Assembly (NCBI RefSeq): GCF_904849725.1
Contig: NC_058524.1
Coordinates: forward strand, 504,416,263-504,480,262
Origin: Hordeum vulgare subsp. vulgare
Taxonomy: Eukaryota; Streptophyta; Magnoliopsida; Poales; Poaceae
DNA: 64,000 nt
Direction of reading: 5' to 3'
Shown here: in pieces, positions 11,871 to 24,300 of the stretch
Position numbering within the stretch: the stretch's first letter is position 1
Layout: each line of letters begins with the position of its first letter
Made by a program: the position numbers and the translations under genes
The notes under the pieces: generated by a model
What the model was told of the DNA's origin: nothing
What the model saw: the letters and a program-made list of their open reading frames with translations, nothing else
Database searches by the model: none

Positions 11871-13445
11871 TGATACGTCTCAAACATATCTATAATTTTT
11901 GATGGTTTCACGCTGTTATCTTGTCATCTTTAGATGTTTTATGTACCTTTTATATCTTTTTTGGGACTAACTTATTAATTCAGTGCCAAGTGCGAGTTCC
12001 TGTTTTTCTGTGTTTTTGGCTCTTTTCAGATCTGATTTTGGAACGGAGTCCAAACGGAATAAAAACCCTAAAATGATTTTTTTTTCGAACGGAAGAAGAT
12101 GAGGAGGCCTCTGGGCCAAGCCAGGTGGGCTCCAGGGAGCCCACAAGCTCCCACTCCGCCACCAGGGGGAGGCGGCGGTGGCAGGGCTTGTGGCCTTCCT
12201 GGCCGCCCCCTGACCTAGATCCTTGGCCTATATATTCCCTAAAATACAACAAAAAATCAGGGGAGCCTCGAAAATAATTTTCCACCGCCAAAAGCTTCTG
12301 TTTCCGCGAGATCTCATCTGGAGACCCTTCCCGGCACCCTACAGGAGGGGACTTTGGAGTTGGAGGGCTTCTTCATCATCATCATCGCCCCTCCAATGAC
12401 TCGTGAGTAGTTCACTTCAGACCTACGGGTCCGTAATTAGTAGCTAGATGGCTTCTTCTCTCTCTTGGATCTTCAATACAAAGTTCTCCATGATCTTCAT
12501 GGAGATCTATCCGATGTAATCTCCTTTGGCGGTGTGTTTGTCGAGATCCGATGAATTGTGGATTTGTGATCAGATTATCTATGATATATATTTGAGTCTT
12601 TGCTGATTTCTTATATGCATGATTTGATATCCTTGTAAGTCTCTCCGAGTCTTGGGTTTTGTTTGGCCAACTAGATCTATGATTCTTGCAATGGGAGAAG
12701 TGCTTGGTTTTGGGTTCTACCATGTGGTGACCTTTCCCAGTGACAGTAGGGGCAGCAAGGCACACATTAAGTACTTGCCATCAAGGGTAACAAGATGGGC
12801 TCTCTCGTTGATATGAGATTGTCCGTCTACATCATGTCATCTTGCTTAAGGCGTTACTCTGTTCTTTTGGACTTAATATACTAGATGCATGCTGGATAGC
12901 GGTCGATGTGTGGAGTAATAGTAGTAGATGCAGAAAGTACCGGTCTACTTGTTTTGGACGTGATGCCTATAGATATAATCATTGCCATAGATATCGTCAC
13001 GACTTTGCGCGGTCCTACCAATTGCTCGACAATAATTTGTTCACCCACCGTCTACTTGCTTTCATGAGAGAAGCCACTAGTAAACACTACGGCCCCCGGG
13101 TCTATTCACATCCATCGTCTACACCTCCGCTTTTACTTTGCTTTGTTACTTTGTTGCTTTCAGTTCTCACTTGGCAAACAATCTATAAGGGATTGACAAC
13201 CCCTTCATAGCGTTGGGAGCAAGCTTTTGTGTTTGTGCAGGATCTTGTGATACTCTCCACTGGATTGATACCTTGGTTCTCAAACTGAGGGAAATACTTA
13301 CCACCACTATGCTACGTCACCCTTTCCGCTTCGAGGCAACACCAACGCAAGGCTCCAAGGCCACGGGGGAAATACTTTGCATACTTGCCTAGGAAGTCCC
13401 TTAAGGCGTAGCCGCAAGAGAAGGATTCCCGGTGCCGTTGACACG
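11871..13445 (+). repeat. LTR of element C
   Basis: It starts TGATACGTCTCAAACATATC and aligns over its length with the LTR of D (58214-59790). The end CACG at 13445 corresponds to CACA in D, so the terminal A is mutated. A TATA box (CTATATATTCC, about 12228-12238) follows a GC-rich block. The LTR is followed at 13454-13469 by the tRNA-Asp type primer site TGGCGCCGTTGCAAGG. Confidence 0.85.
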
Positions 13446-13482
13446 ACTATTTCTGGCGCCGTTGCAAGGGAAGCTCAGCTGA

Positions 13483-16474
13483 CATCAGTAGCCGGTTAGT
13501 GCGAAAAGGTCTCCGACCAACCCAGATCAAACACCCAAATCCATTAACATTTTAATTAGGCCATCAACACAGTCTCGCGGGAATCCACCCGTCTTACAAC
13601 TAATCAGCAATGATCCCAGTAACATGGTCGAGTAACTGTGTGGTTGTAACATCGGGGGGAATCTGAGGTATCACCCTCGCGGGATTCCGAACGATGTAGC
13701 CGTCAAGGTGGGCTTAGAGGAATCACCCTCGGGGGTCCCACACTTGAGGGGTTGCACGACAGAGGCATCGTCGGGAATTGTGAAAGAGGAATCACCCTCG
13801 ATAACCACGACCGACTAGCTATACTACAGAGATATCATCCGGAGTACTTAGCGAGGTGTCACCCTCGGTACTCGATAGTATCTTTGTAGCGTCGTACAAC
13901 TAAGGGGGGTGTATGTGATGTGTCGGGTCTGGCTCGTCGATCAGGGATCGAGATTTGAAAGCAAGCGGGGCAACTGAACTAAGGGGTCAGAGGGGATGAC
14001 TGCTCCACCTATACTAAGCACATTTAAAGTACATGACTGAAAATAGAAGTTCATCAAAAACAGGCTATGCATCAAATATAGGAGCTAACTACAACAATAG
14101 CAAAATACTAATGCAAGCAGTAGGAAGAAAGACATAGGCGATATAGGAATGATCAAGGGGGGTTTGCTTGCCTTGCTGCTCTGCGGCAAAGGACTGATCG
14201 GCAGGGTCTTAGATGTACCCGGCAGCAGCGTTAGTCTCGGGGTCTACCGGTAAGAAGAGGGGGAAGAAACTATAAATAATAGCAACGGTGCAACACAATG
14301 CATGACATGGCAAGATGCAGGCTAGACATGAGCTAACGCAGCAACATCCGTCATAGACGGGTCGGACGAATATCTGACGATATTTTCCGAGTCTCGGGCT
14401 ACTACTGGTCAGACCCGAAACGATGGAAAAGTTCCATGTTTGCTATGCTAGGGACGCGTGACACACGAATGGACCGTGTATCCGGGTTCGTCTCGTTCTG
14501 CTGATCAACTTTCATGTTGAAAATATTTTGATCTGACTTACGAATTATTTTATATTAATTTCTAAAGTTTTATTCAAAATTTAGGAATTAAAAACAGATT
14601 TCAATAATTTAATAAAATGCAATTATGACATCAGCATGATGTCACGCTGACATCAACAATTGACTGGTCAAATGACCAGTGAGTCCCGAACGTCATAGGC
14701 ACAAGTTTTAATTAAGATTAAATATTAATTAATTAGATTAATTTAGTGGGGGACCCACGTGTCATACTCTAATTATTCTAATTATCCAATTAATTAATTA
14801 ATTAATATAATTATTTATTTATTTAATAAAAAAATTATTTTTATATTTATATTTTAATTTTCACTTTTCTTTAAAAGAGGTTGTGGGGCCTCCCTGTCAT
14901 AGACAGCGGGGTGCGTTGGCCCCACCGTTAAGTGGCTTTAGGCCAAATACACATTTTTACTCACAAATACATATCCAAACAACTAACGTATTCTCCTTAT
15001 ACCTATATACGTAAATACATACATCGTGCATCTCATACATACAACATACGTACGACATTTATACATGCATACATACGCAATACAACATTTATTTCTATTT
15101 CTTTCTATCTCATCTCACAACTCCCATCTTTGTGTTAACACATGCTCAACTTCACAAAGAGAGAGCTATATCTCCAAGGTCACCTACACGAACCTAACAG
15201 CGTCGGATCGGAGTGCCGTCTGCCGGAACGGAACCGGGACGGCGCGAGGAAGGAGATGGTGGGAGGAGCCCGAGGAGGGGCTCACCGACGTTGACGAGAG
15301 GGCCCGGTGAAGCCGGAGTTCTCAGGAGGCGGAGGTGACGGCGAGGAGGAGGACGAGACGGTGACGGTGGTGACGGCGCGGTTCCGGTGAGGACGGTCGC
15401 CGGAGAGGCCTCCCGGAGGTGGCCAACTGGCATGACGAGGAGGAGGGTTCTCCCTGCCCGGTCCCTCCTCGACTGAGCGGGAAGAAGCGGTCGATGGGAA
15501 GGACGGTGTAGGGGCTCGGCCGACGGGAAACCAGGGGGGAGGCCGACGTGTGCAGGGGAGGGCCGGGTCGCCGGAGGGAGGATGTGGGGCCAACGGGGCC
15601 TTGCTGCCGGCGGGTGGTAGGTGGGGGATCGGCAGGGGCTGTCGGCTCGGTGGGATTGGGAGGGGGGATACGAGAGAGAGGAGACAAGGGGAGGGGGTTG
15701 AGAGGAGGCTGTCGGTGGGGAGAGAGGCGGTTGGTGGGGGGATCCAGCTGGGGCAAATCGGGAGAAGCAGGGAGGCGAGGTGGGAGCGTGGGGGTGTCGG
15801 TGGGGGTCTCGTGACCGAGAGTTTGGGGACACGTGGGGGTCGCAGGGGTAGGGACCCCCTCGAGGGGTGGGTGGCGACCGAGGGGCGGAACCCCTGGCGG
15901 TGGCGTGGGGGGAGATCGAGAGGTGGGTTGCGGGAGCTGGGGCTGTGGCTAGGGTTCGGCTGCGGTGGGCTGGTGGCCTGGCCGGCTGGGCCACTAGGCC
16001 CAGTTGGGCCAGGGGGTCTCCATTTTCCCTTTTTCTTTTTTATTTTCTTTTTATTATTATTATTTCTAATTCTTTTTATTATTGTTTTTAGTATTAAATC
16101 TTATTTACTTTCTTTTACAATTTATTATATACACTGTTAATACTTTCTTTTATTTATTTCTTTTACATTTACTATATTTCTCTTTACTTATTTTGTTTAA
16201 AGCTCCTTTTTTTAATATATTAGGATTATCAAAAATTCCAAAAGTGCCCGATTTAATATTATAATCCACTAGGGAATCTTTATAACTCCCGTGACATTTT
16301 TATCTCAACAACCGAATTCTTTTCTCGTTTGACTTAATCTCAAAGCTCGAATTTTGATTCGGTTTCAACCAACATGAGAACATTGATATAATCCACGATG
16401 GCGTGGCATCATTAGCGCGAGATCACTGTCTCTTAATTACAATCATCACTGTAGCAAAATTCGAGGATGTCACA
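13483..16474 (-). repeat. 3' LTR of element A, inner part
   Basis: From GTAGCCGGTTAGTGCG onward it matches 27602-30573 of the 5' LTR. Read on the minus strand the LTR begins TGTGACATCCTCGAATTTTG at 16474. It holds an AT-rich block (14700-14870) and a GC-rich block (15190-16020) whose long proline- and glycine-rich frames are not conserved as genes. The start is directly preceded by the polypurine tract and pol. Confidence 0.9.
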
Positions 16475-16488
16475 ATTCTCCCCTACTA
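16475..16488 (-). promoter_or_regulatory. Polypurine tract of element A
   Basis: Read on the minus strand, TAGTAGGGGAGAAT abuts the 3' LTR start TGTGACATCC. It is the expected plus-strand primer and ties the pol gene at 16511 onward to the LTRs of A. Confidence 0.75.
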
Positions 16489-16510
16489 ACAAGAATTCTC
16501 ATCCCGAGAA

Positions 16511-19500
16511 TTAAGAGGTAGAAGGAAAGAGCCCGGGGTATTCATCACGAACATGATCCTCGCGTTCCCAAGTGGCTTCATCTTCAGAATGATTTGACCA
16601 CTGCACCTTAAGGAACTTGGTGACTTTGCGACGAGTTTTACATTCAGCTTGGTCGAGAATGCGGACCGGATGCTCTTTATAAGAGAGGTCTTGTTGCAGC
16701 TCAAGCATACCATGATCCACTGCTCGAATAGGATCCTTGAAGCAGCGACGGAGCTGAGAAACATGGAAGACATCATGAAGCTGAGAAAGGTTCGCCGGCA
16801 GTTCCAATTGATAAGCCACTCTTCCACGCCTTTCGAGAACAGTGAAAGGACCAATATAGCGAGGAGCTAACTTGCCCTTGATCCCAAAACAATGTGCACC
16901 TCTCATTGGTGTGACACGAAGATAAGCCTTTTCGCCAGGTTGATAGACCATATCTTGATGATGACGGTCATACTGACTCTTCTGGCGAGACTGAGCAGCC
17001 TTCAGATTCTCATGAATAATGCGGACTTGATCTTTGGCATGTTGAATAATATTCGAACCGAAGAGTGATCGTTCCCAGTTTCTCACCAATTCAGAGGAGT
17101 TCGACACCTTCGTCCATAGAATACTTCGAAAGGGGCCATTTTCAGACTAGCTTGATAGCTATTGTTGTAAGAGAACTCGGCATACGGGAGAGATTCCTCC
17201 CATTTCTTACCGAAAGAAATGACACAAGCTCGAAGCATGTCCTCGAGAATTTGGTTGACTCGTTCGACTTGTCCGTGGGATTGAGGATGAAATGCAGTGT
17301 TGAAGGACAGATGAGTCCCCATAGCCTTCTGAAAACTTTCCCAGAATTTTGAAGTGAACAAGTTGCAACGGTCCGAACTGATTACCAATGGAATACCATA
17401 AAGTGAAACAACTCTTGACATATAAAGATCTGCCAGCTGACTAGCATTAATCGTTTATTTGACGGCCAGGAAATGTGCAACTTTGGACAGCCGATCAATG
17501 ACGACAAGAATAGCATCATTACCTTTCTGAGATCTGGGAAAACCAGTGACAAAGTCCATTTCAACATGGTCCCATTTCCACTCAGGAATAGAGATAGGTT
17601 GCAGAGTTCCAGCAGGCTTTTGATGTTCTGCTTTGATACGCCGACATATATCACATTCTGCCACATAGCGTGCACAGTCTTGTTTCATATTGGGCCACTA
17701 GAATCTTTGCCGGATGTCTTGGTACATCTTGGTACTACCCGGGTGAATAGACAATGGTGTGTCGTGAGCTTCTTCCATCACCTGCCAGGTCATCCTGAAA
17801 TTTTCCTTCTTATTTGGGACGAACAGGCGACCCTTGAAATACAAGGCACCATCTTCAACAACAGTGAAAAAGAAGGGTTTACCCTTCGCAATATAGCTCT
17901 TAATCCTGTCGACATCATCGTCAAAGCCTTGCAGATTCTTTATGGATCTCACAAGATCTGGTTCAACCACTAGGTTACTGAGGGAACCCTGATTAACAAC
18001 ACGAAGGTTCATCTTTTGACACTCTTGAGGAGGGGGAACAAGGTAACCCTGAGGAACAATATGGAGGTTCATCTTACGGAATTCCTCTTGCAGACGATCG
18101 TGAATCTTATGAACCTGGAGGTGGTTGCAGTATGACTTGCGACTCAAGGCATCGGCCATTACGTTAGCCTTGCCAGGGGTATATGATATACCACAGCCAA
18201 AATCTGCTATACGCTCCATCCATCTTTGTTGACGTAGATTCAGCTCAGGCTGAGTGAACAAGTACTTCAAACTTTGATGGTCGGTGTAGATTTCATAGCG
18301 GTTACCGTCAAGGTATTGTCGCCATTCTTTCAGTGCATGTATAACTGCGGCAAGCTCGAGATCATGAACTGGGTAGTTCTCTTCATGAGCACGTAGTTGA
18401 CGTGAAGCATAAGCAATCACCTTGCGATCCTGCATCAGGACACAACCTATTCCCTGACGAGAAGCGACACAATATATGACGAAATCCCTTTTTGTATCCG
18501 GAGGAGCAAGTACTCGAGCGGATGTCAGTTTGTCCTTGAGTGCCTGGAAACTTTCCTGACATTTATCAGTCCACTCATACTTAACACCTTTGTGAAGCAG
18601 GTTGGTTAAGGGCTTCGCAATCTTGGAGAAGTTCTCGACGAATCGACGGCAATAGCTGGCGAGTCCGAGAAAACTTCTGACTTGCTTGACATTCTTCGGG
18701 GGAGTCCAGTCAAGAATAGCTTGAATTCGTTCGGGGTTGACTGCAATACCATCCTTGGAAATCACATGACCAAGGTAAGTCACTTCGTCTAGCCAGAATT
18801 CACATTTGGAATACTTCGCATAGAGTTTATGCTCCTGAAGCTTATCCAGTACAAGACGAAGATGTTCGGCATGTTCCTCTTTATTCTTCGAAAATACCAG
18901 AATATCATCCAGATATACCACGATGAATTTGTCGAGGTAATCCATGAATATATAGTTCATCAATCGAGAGAAGGTTGACGGTGCATTAGTTAAGCCGAAG
19001 GACATGACGGTGTACTCGTATGATCCATAACGAGTAACAAAGGCGGTCTTTGGAATATCCTCCTTGCGAACACAGATCTGGTGGTATCCCAACCTCAAGT
19101 TGAGCTTAGAGAAGACGATGGAACCAGCAAGTTGATCATATAAATCATTTATCCGAGGGAGAGGATATTTGTTTTGAATAGTGGCTTGGTTGATAGGACG
19201 ATAGTCTTGAACCAATAGATTTGTCCCATCCTTCTTCTTAACAAAGAGAGAAGGTGCTCCCCAAGCAGAGGAACTCGGACGAATGAAACCCAGACGAAGC
19301 GAGTTGTCAATTTCTTGCTTAAGTTCAAGAAGTTCATGTGGTGGCATTTTATACGGACACTTAGCAATAGGAGTGGTACCGGGTACCAAGTCAATGACAA
19401 ACTCGACAGCTCGAGCAGGGGGAATCCCCGAAAGTTCTTCTGGAAAGACATCTTCAAATTCTCAGACCACTGGAATGTTTTCAATCCCTTCAAGAGGCAA

Positions 19501-19821
19501 CACATTTAATGCATTCAAGGCATATAGCCGTGCCTCAGCATTTCGGACGAGATGAGCATGGTAGCTTATTAATTCATCTGAAGGGTGTAGGAGGTGGACG
19601 GTCTTGGTGGCACAAACGACTGATGCCGTATGAGCTTTCAACCAGTCCATCCCCAGTATGAGATCAATGTTGGAAGAACTTAATAACATGGGAGAGGCAA
19701 AGAATTCCAATCCTTCAATTTCAATGGGGACATTTGGGCAGACCATGGAGGGTCGACATTGGCCCGAGGGGGTGCTTGCCACTATTGCGACGTTCATCTC
19801 TTCGTACTTAATGCCATGCAT
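16511..19821 (-). pseudogene. pol of element A: protease end, RT, RNase H, integrase, chromodomain-like tail
   Basis: Order on the minus strand: protease end (LILGMDWLKAH, about 19660), RT with the catalytic box [10 protein letters not shown] (about 18910), RNase H (about 18500-18150, with VHDLELAAV and [10 protein letters not shown]), and a zinc-binding H..H..C..C ([11 protein letters not shown] to CDICRRIK). The integrase core follows with D of MDFVTG, D of SSDRCNLF and E of GQVERVNQ. A chromodomain-like tail ends at 16511 (YKEHPVRILDQ to WEREDHV). The typical RNase H string YCDAS reads YCVAS here, so one catalytic Asp is lost. The frame is further broken by a TGA at 19461-19459, a TAG at 17687 or just before (RQRF*WPNM) and a TAA near 17454, with a frame change near 17100. 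The domain order fits Tekay/Del-type chromoviruses. This copy cannot make Pol. Confidence 0.9.
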
Positions 19822-20984
19822 GAATGCAAAAAAATCGACATAAAGGAATGCGATGCTCCTGTATCAAACAATACAAAAGCAGGTACTGAGTTAACGAGAA
19901 GTGTACCCATCACGGTAGCAGGCTGGTCTTGAGCTTGACCCATATCAATGTTGTTTGCCTGACCAAGAACATAAGCAGGCTTAGCGTTGAAGTTGCGGTT
20001 CTGGTTGTTGCCACTGCCAGTTGAGGGAAGTGTCAGATGATTCGGATTCGGCCTACAGTCTCTAGCACGGTGACCTGGACGGCCACACTTGAAGCACAAC
20101 ACGTCCTCAGGATGGGAAGGAGGAACTCGAGACGGTGGAGCTGGAAGCCTCGGCAGCCTAGGTGGTGGAGGAGGCAGGCGAGGTGTAGCATAGGATGGCC
20201 TCGGAGCAGGAGCAGGTGCATGGTACATGTTGTTGGGAATCCAAATCTTCCGCTTCTGTGTAGATGAGCCCATGTCACGGTTGCGCTTGCTGCTATCCTT
20301 GTATTCCTGCAGACCAGTCTCAACCTGAATAGCCTTGTTCACCAGGGTGGCGAAATCAGCATAGTCCTGAACGAGGAGTGCCAGCTTGATATCAGGGTGG
20401 AGGCCTTCACGGAACTTCTCCTGTCTGCGTGCATCAGTTGCAATGTCTTCTTCATCATAGCGAGATAAGTCCAGAAATTCCCGCTGATAAGCATCCACAA
20501 TCTTGTTGCCTTGGACCAGGTTGCGGAACTCACGCTTCTTCCGGCCCATGATTCCCTGAGGAATGTAGCTAGCACGGAAAGCAGCCTTGAACTCTGTCCA
20601 AGTGATGATAGTTCTATCGGGCTGAGAGCGCCTGTGGCTATCCCACCATTGAGCAGCGGGACCCTTCAGGAAGTAGGCGGAAAAGTTGACATAGCTCGCC
20701 AGGGGCACATTGGCAAACTCCAACTCGTAAGCAATGTCACGGAGCCAGTCATCAGCATCAAGAGGCTGAGTTGAGCTGCGGTAGATCGCAGGATTGAGGC
20801 GGCAGAAGTCTTGCAGTGTCACGCCTTGCGGTTGGTTAATGTTCGGCCTTTGGAACTGATCCATGATCCCTTTCATAAATTGGCGGTTCAGCTCAAACTG
20901 TTGGATCATCCCCGCCATATACTCAGGAGGCGGGGGTGGTGCATCATTGGCAGGGGCACGTGGGCGGCCAGCTGGTCTAACCAT
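19794..20984 (-). pseudogene. gag and protease start of element A
   Basis: The start is the ATG at 20984 (MVRPAGRPRAPAND). A proline-rich head is followed by the retrotransposon Gag core at residues 75-215 (LDADDWLRDIAYELEF, FKAAFRASYIP, FREGLHPDI). A proline-rich linker and one CCHC knuckle, CFKCGRPGHRARDC, lie at residues 298-311, and the protease active-site string DTGASHSF near residue 375. The frame then shifts in a run of seven T (plus-strand A run, about 19828-19834); the protease continues in the next frame from 19821. Gag itself is intact, so only the fusion to Pol is lost at this point. Confidence 0.85.
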
Positions 20985-21266
20985 CCTGTTAAATATTTAA
21001 CAGGGGTAGTTTAGCTTAAATTAATTGCAAAGGCATCGCACGCATACATGAAGTAATCAAGCATGATGAAAGGGAAATGCGATAGATACTTCATAGTAGT
21101 TGAGTTCGACATACAGACCCATACATAAGTTCGATTACAAACTAACGATTACAAATTCGAAATTTGGCGATAGCCTGGACGCATTAGACGATACCCTGGA
21201 CTCACTAGGCGGCGCGCGGGCACGCGGTGGAAGAGTACCACAACGAGATGTAGCGATAAGGCTACA
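20985..21266 (-). other. Spacer between the extra ORF and gag of A
   Basis: About 280 bases between the stop of the extra ORF (21269-21267) and the gag ATG. I see no motif beyond ordinary leader-like sequence. Confidence 0.5.
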
Positions 21267-21382
21267 TCAACGTCGGAGAGGACGAACGAATCCTGGTAGC
21301 TGGCGGTGATAGAAAGTAGGGACAGGACCCTGTGTCCCATTGTGACTCTGGTGAGGGCACCGCATCCAGTCGAGGAGTTGAG
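21267..21382 (-). pseudogene. Extra 5' ORF of element A, C-terminal piece
   Basis: This is the right-hand remainder of the ORF at 25440-26147, cut off by solo LTR B. If B and one copy of its target duplication are taken out, the frame passes through the junction and reads 36 more codons from 21377 to a TGA at 21269-21267. The continuation is proline- and basic-residue-rich, like a natural protein tail. The unbroken frame is the strongest evidence that the two pieces were one gene. Confidence 0.6.
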
Positions 21383-24300
21383 TGTCGGGACCCCGATCGT
21401 AAGCCATAGGAATCCAGCCTGTAACACATCGCATCTCTTTGCGGTCTCACACACGGTTATCCCCACGGCTGCAGCCTTACCTTAGCCGGGACCGTTTACG
21501 CCTTTTGACTCGCGTATGCAATTGTGTCGCTAGCAATCCAATGTCAAAGAACCCGGATCGACATGTCTAGTCATAAACTCAAGAGGCAGTCCCGTACAGG
21601 GACAGGCATACATGACCCAGCAAAGCAGGTGTCGGTCATCAGCCAATGTAGACGAGTCATAGCAAGCTACAAGGACTCCATTACATACGCATGACATTTC
21701 CCAAAGGGACAGACACAGCAGCTAAGAAGGACACATGCCGGTCAACCAATGTGTCCGGAGCAGTAGCGAACTACCATGGCTCGATGGAATCACAAAGGGG
21801 CATTTACGTGTAAGGAGTGCTACTAAGGCATACGACTAGGTATTTGAACCCCATACATATCAAGTACAACACACGTACGCATGGCATACCGATATGTATA
21901 GATACATCGATGGCATCACAACATAACCATAACATACAAACTTTATTTAGAAGGCTCGGAAGAGCCTCACACATAATATTACACAGATAGGGGTCTCACG
22001 ACCTATCATCACAATTCATACACACAAGTTTTACAAGCCAGCGAAAGATTAAAACTGTCTGAGTACAGACAGATGGAAAGATAAAGGCACATGGTCTGAC
22101 TATCTACAGACCCAACCTAGGGCCAGATCGTAGTTGGGATACCAGCTACTCGTCGTCGTCAACGTCTAGGTAGAACCCTCCATTAGGCTCATCAACAACC
22201 TCTGCAACAATTTATTAAGCAAACATGAGTACAAAAGTACTCAGCAAGACTTTAGGATAATCTATCTACTCATGCAATGTATCAACAATGAGTTGTGGGG
22301 TTTCATGCAGAAAGCCAGCATTTGACTCTTGGCTAGACAACTTGCATTTTTAAATAGTTTTGACAACTATGTTTTCTCGCACACCAGTCCACTAACACCA
22401 CAACAATACTCCATCATGGAATCCTTCCGTCTCCCTACGGAAATGCCATCCACGACACACACTTATCTTGACAATTTTATGAGTAGCCATTATAGTTATC
22501 TATGAACAACATATGTTTCCAAGTAGTCCATATCCGTGGACGTGGCTATTCGAATAGATCATAACCCTGCTGGGGTGTACTTCTTCACACTCGCTCTCGC
22601 CACTTATCGCCATGTGCACGTCATGCACCTCGGCAACCTTCAAGCGGAAGCTCAGCGAGGGAGTCGGCGACGACCGTTAACAACACTAATACTTAGTACA
22701 GGTCTATCGCCTATCTGAGGGTAACCCGCACGGAAGTCCGACCGAGGTTTCCGCCACGGCCCTAAACGATGTGCGCAGGGTTCCCAAGCCCACCATCCGG
22801 GTGCCACTTGGTACACCGTGCCACTGCCTACCGCATCATAGTCCACCTCTAAGGTCAGCTCCATGCACGGCCTCCAGCATGACTATAAACACCAGAAACT
22901 ACTTGCAACTCCTGGACCGAGTACTAAGCAATTAATAAGTCGAGAGGGTAAATTAAGTATCCCAACGTGTGGTAGTATCTCGTCTTGTATTACATACACG
23001 GAACTCAGTTCCTAAGGACGGTTCCAATGAAACAACCCGCCATGTACTCCTACATAGCCTTTCACCGGTACCTTTACCAAATCAGGTTCAACACACAACC
23101 CTTACTAACTGAACACATTCTCACGATCCTGTTCATCACCCAGATGACAGACCATACACAACTCTAAGCATAGCATGCATAGGAGGATAAGGCACATCAT
23201 GGCTCAAGCATCTACCAGGTATGCTAGGTTGCAAGGTTCATCTATTTACTGTGACAAGGACAGGTCATGCAAAGGAAGTGGGTTCAACTAACGTGGTAAA
23301 AGCATTGAAAGAATTTTGATCTAATGCAATAAGTATGAGCACGAGCGAGAACATGGGATTTATCAGAATGATCAAAATGGTTGCTTGCCTTGTTGCTCAG
23401 CAGAGGGGTGATATCCGTCAGTCGGATAATCAGATGTATCCAGAGGGGCTGAGCCTACCGGAATAACAACAATCAACCAATATCAAACATATGCAACAAA
23501 ACGATGCATGAAATGCAATGTAGCATGGTTTGAGATGACTATCAAAACCTTTTGGGTGATCTTGATTTGAAATCATAATTCAAATATCATTTGAATTATG
23601 ATTTAGCAAATTCTTTTAATTGATTTGACCTGATGTTGTTTCATAACTTTGTTTTTCATGCATGAAAGTATCACCATTGGATTCCTTGAATTTTTCTGAT
23701 CCTTTTACATATATTATTTGTCTAATTTGGAGGTATATTCAATTTTCTATGAATTTCCAAAGTTTTGAACTTATTTTGGAATTATTTTTAAACATAAAAG
23801 GTTTTATTGCATCAGCATGACATCAGCACGTCCAACTCGCCGTTGAAAGTCAAACCTGACCAGTGGGACCCACTGGTTAGTGACTCTGGCCAGTTTTAAT
23901 TTAGATTTATCTTAATTCGTTAATTAACAGAGTAGGACCCACCTGTCAGTGTCTGTTTAAGTTTTTAATTAATTAATTATTTCATTAACCTAAACTTAAT
24001 TAGCCAGGGGGCTGGCCCCACATGTCAGCTGCACAGAGAGGCTCAGATCCACCGGCGGCGAGGTCGATCTCGCCGGCGGTGAGCCTCTGGCAGCACCAGA
24101 GATGGCGGAGGGGCTTGGGATTTCCATTCCGGCGACCATTTGCATAGCAGAGAGCACCAAACGAACCAGCATTCAGCCGCAGTTCCACTTTTGCAAAGAA
24201 CCGAGGCTAAGATGGCCGGAGATGACGTCGGCTACGAGCTCGGCGGCGGCCGAAGCTCGGGCATCATTGGGGGCACTGCTACGGGGCTCAACACGCGCGG

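Larger units (their letters stand above)
8721..13482 (+). mobile_element. Element C: Athila-like fragment (internal 3' part - LTR - primer site) inside the LTR of A
   Basis: The order is a late coding segment (8722-9204), a non-coding 3' region closely matching that of element D (62150 onward), an LTR (11871-13445), then a primer site and about 30 bases of 5' leader (13446-13482). An LTR with internal sequence on both sides is not a normal single insertion. No LTR lies at either outer end and no target duplication is visible. About 500 bp of the host LTR is lost at the site. Confidence 0.8.

Noticed and set aside
15194..15994. 266-codon proline-rich frame on the minus strand in the 3' LTR of A (and partial equivalents near 29309-30108)
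   Set aside because: It is GC-rich low-complexity sequence inside an LTR, open on both strands, and the same frame is broken in the other LTR of the same element.
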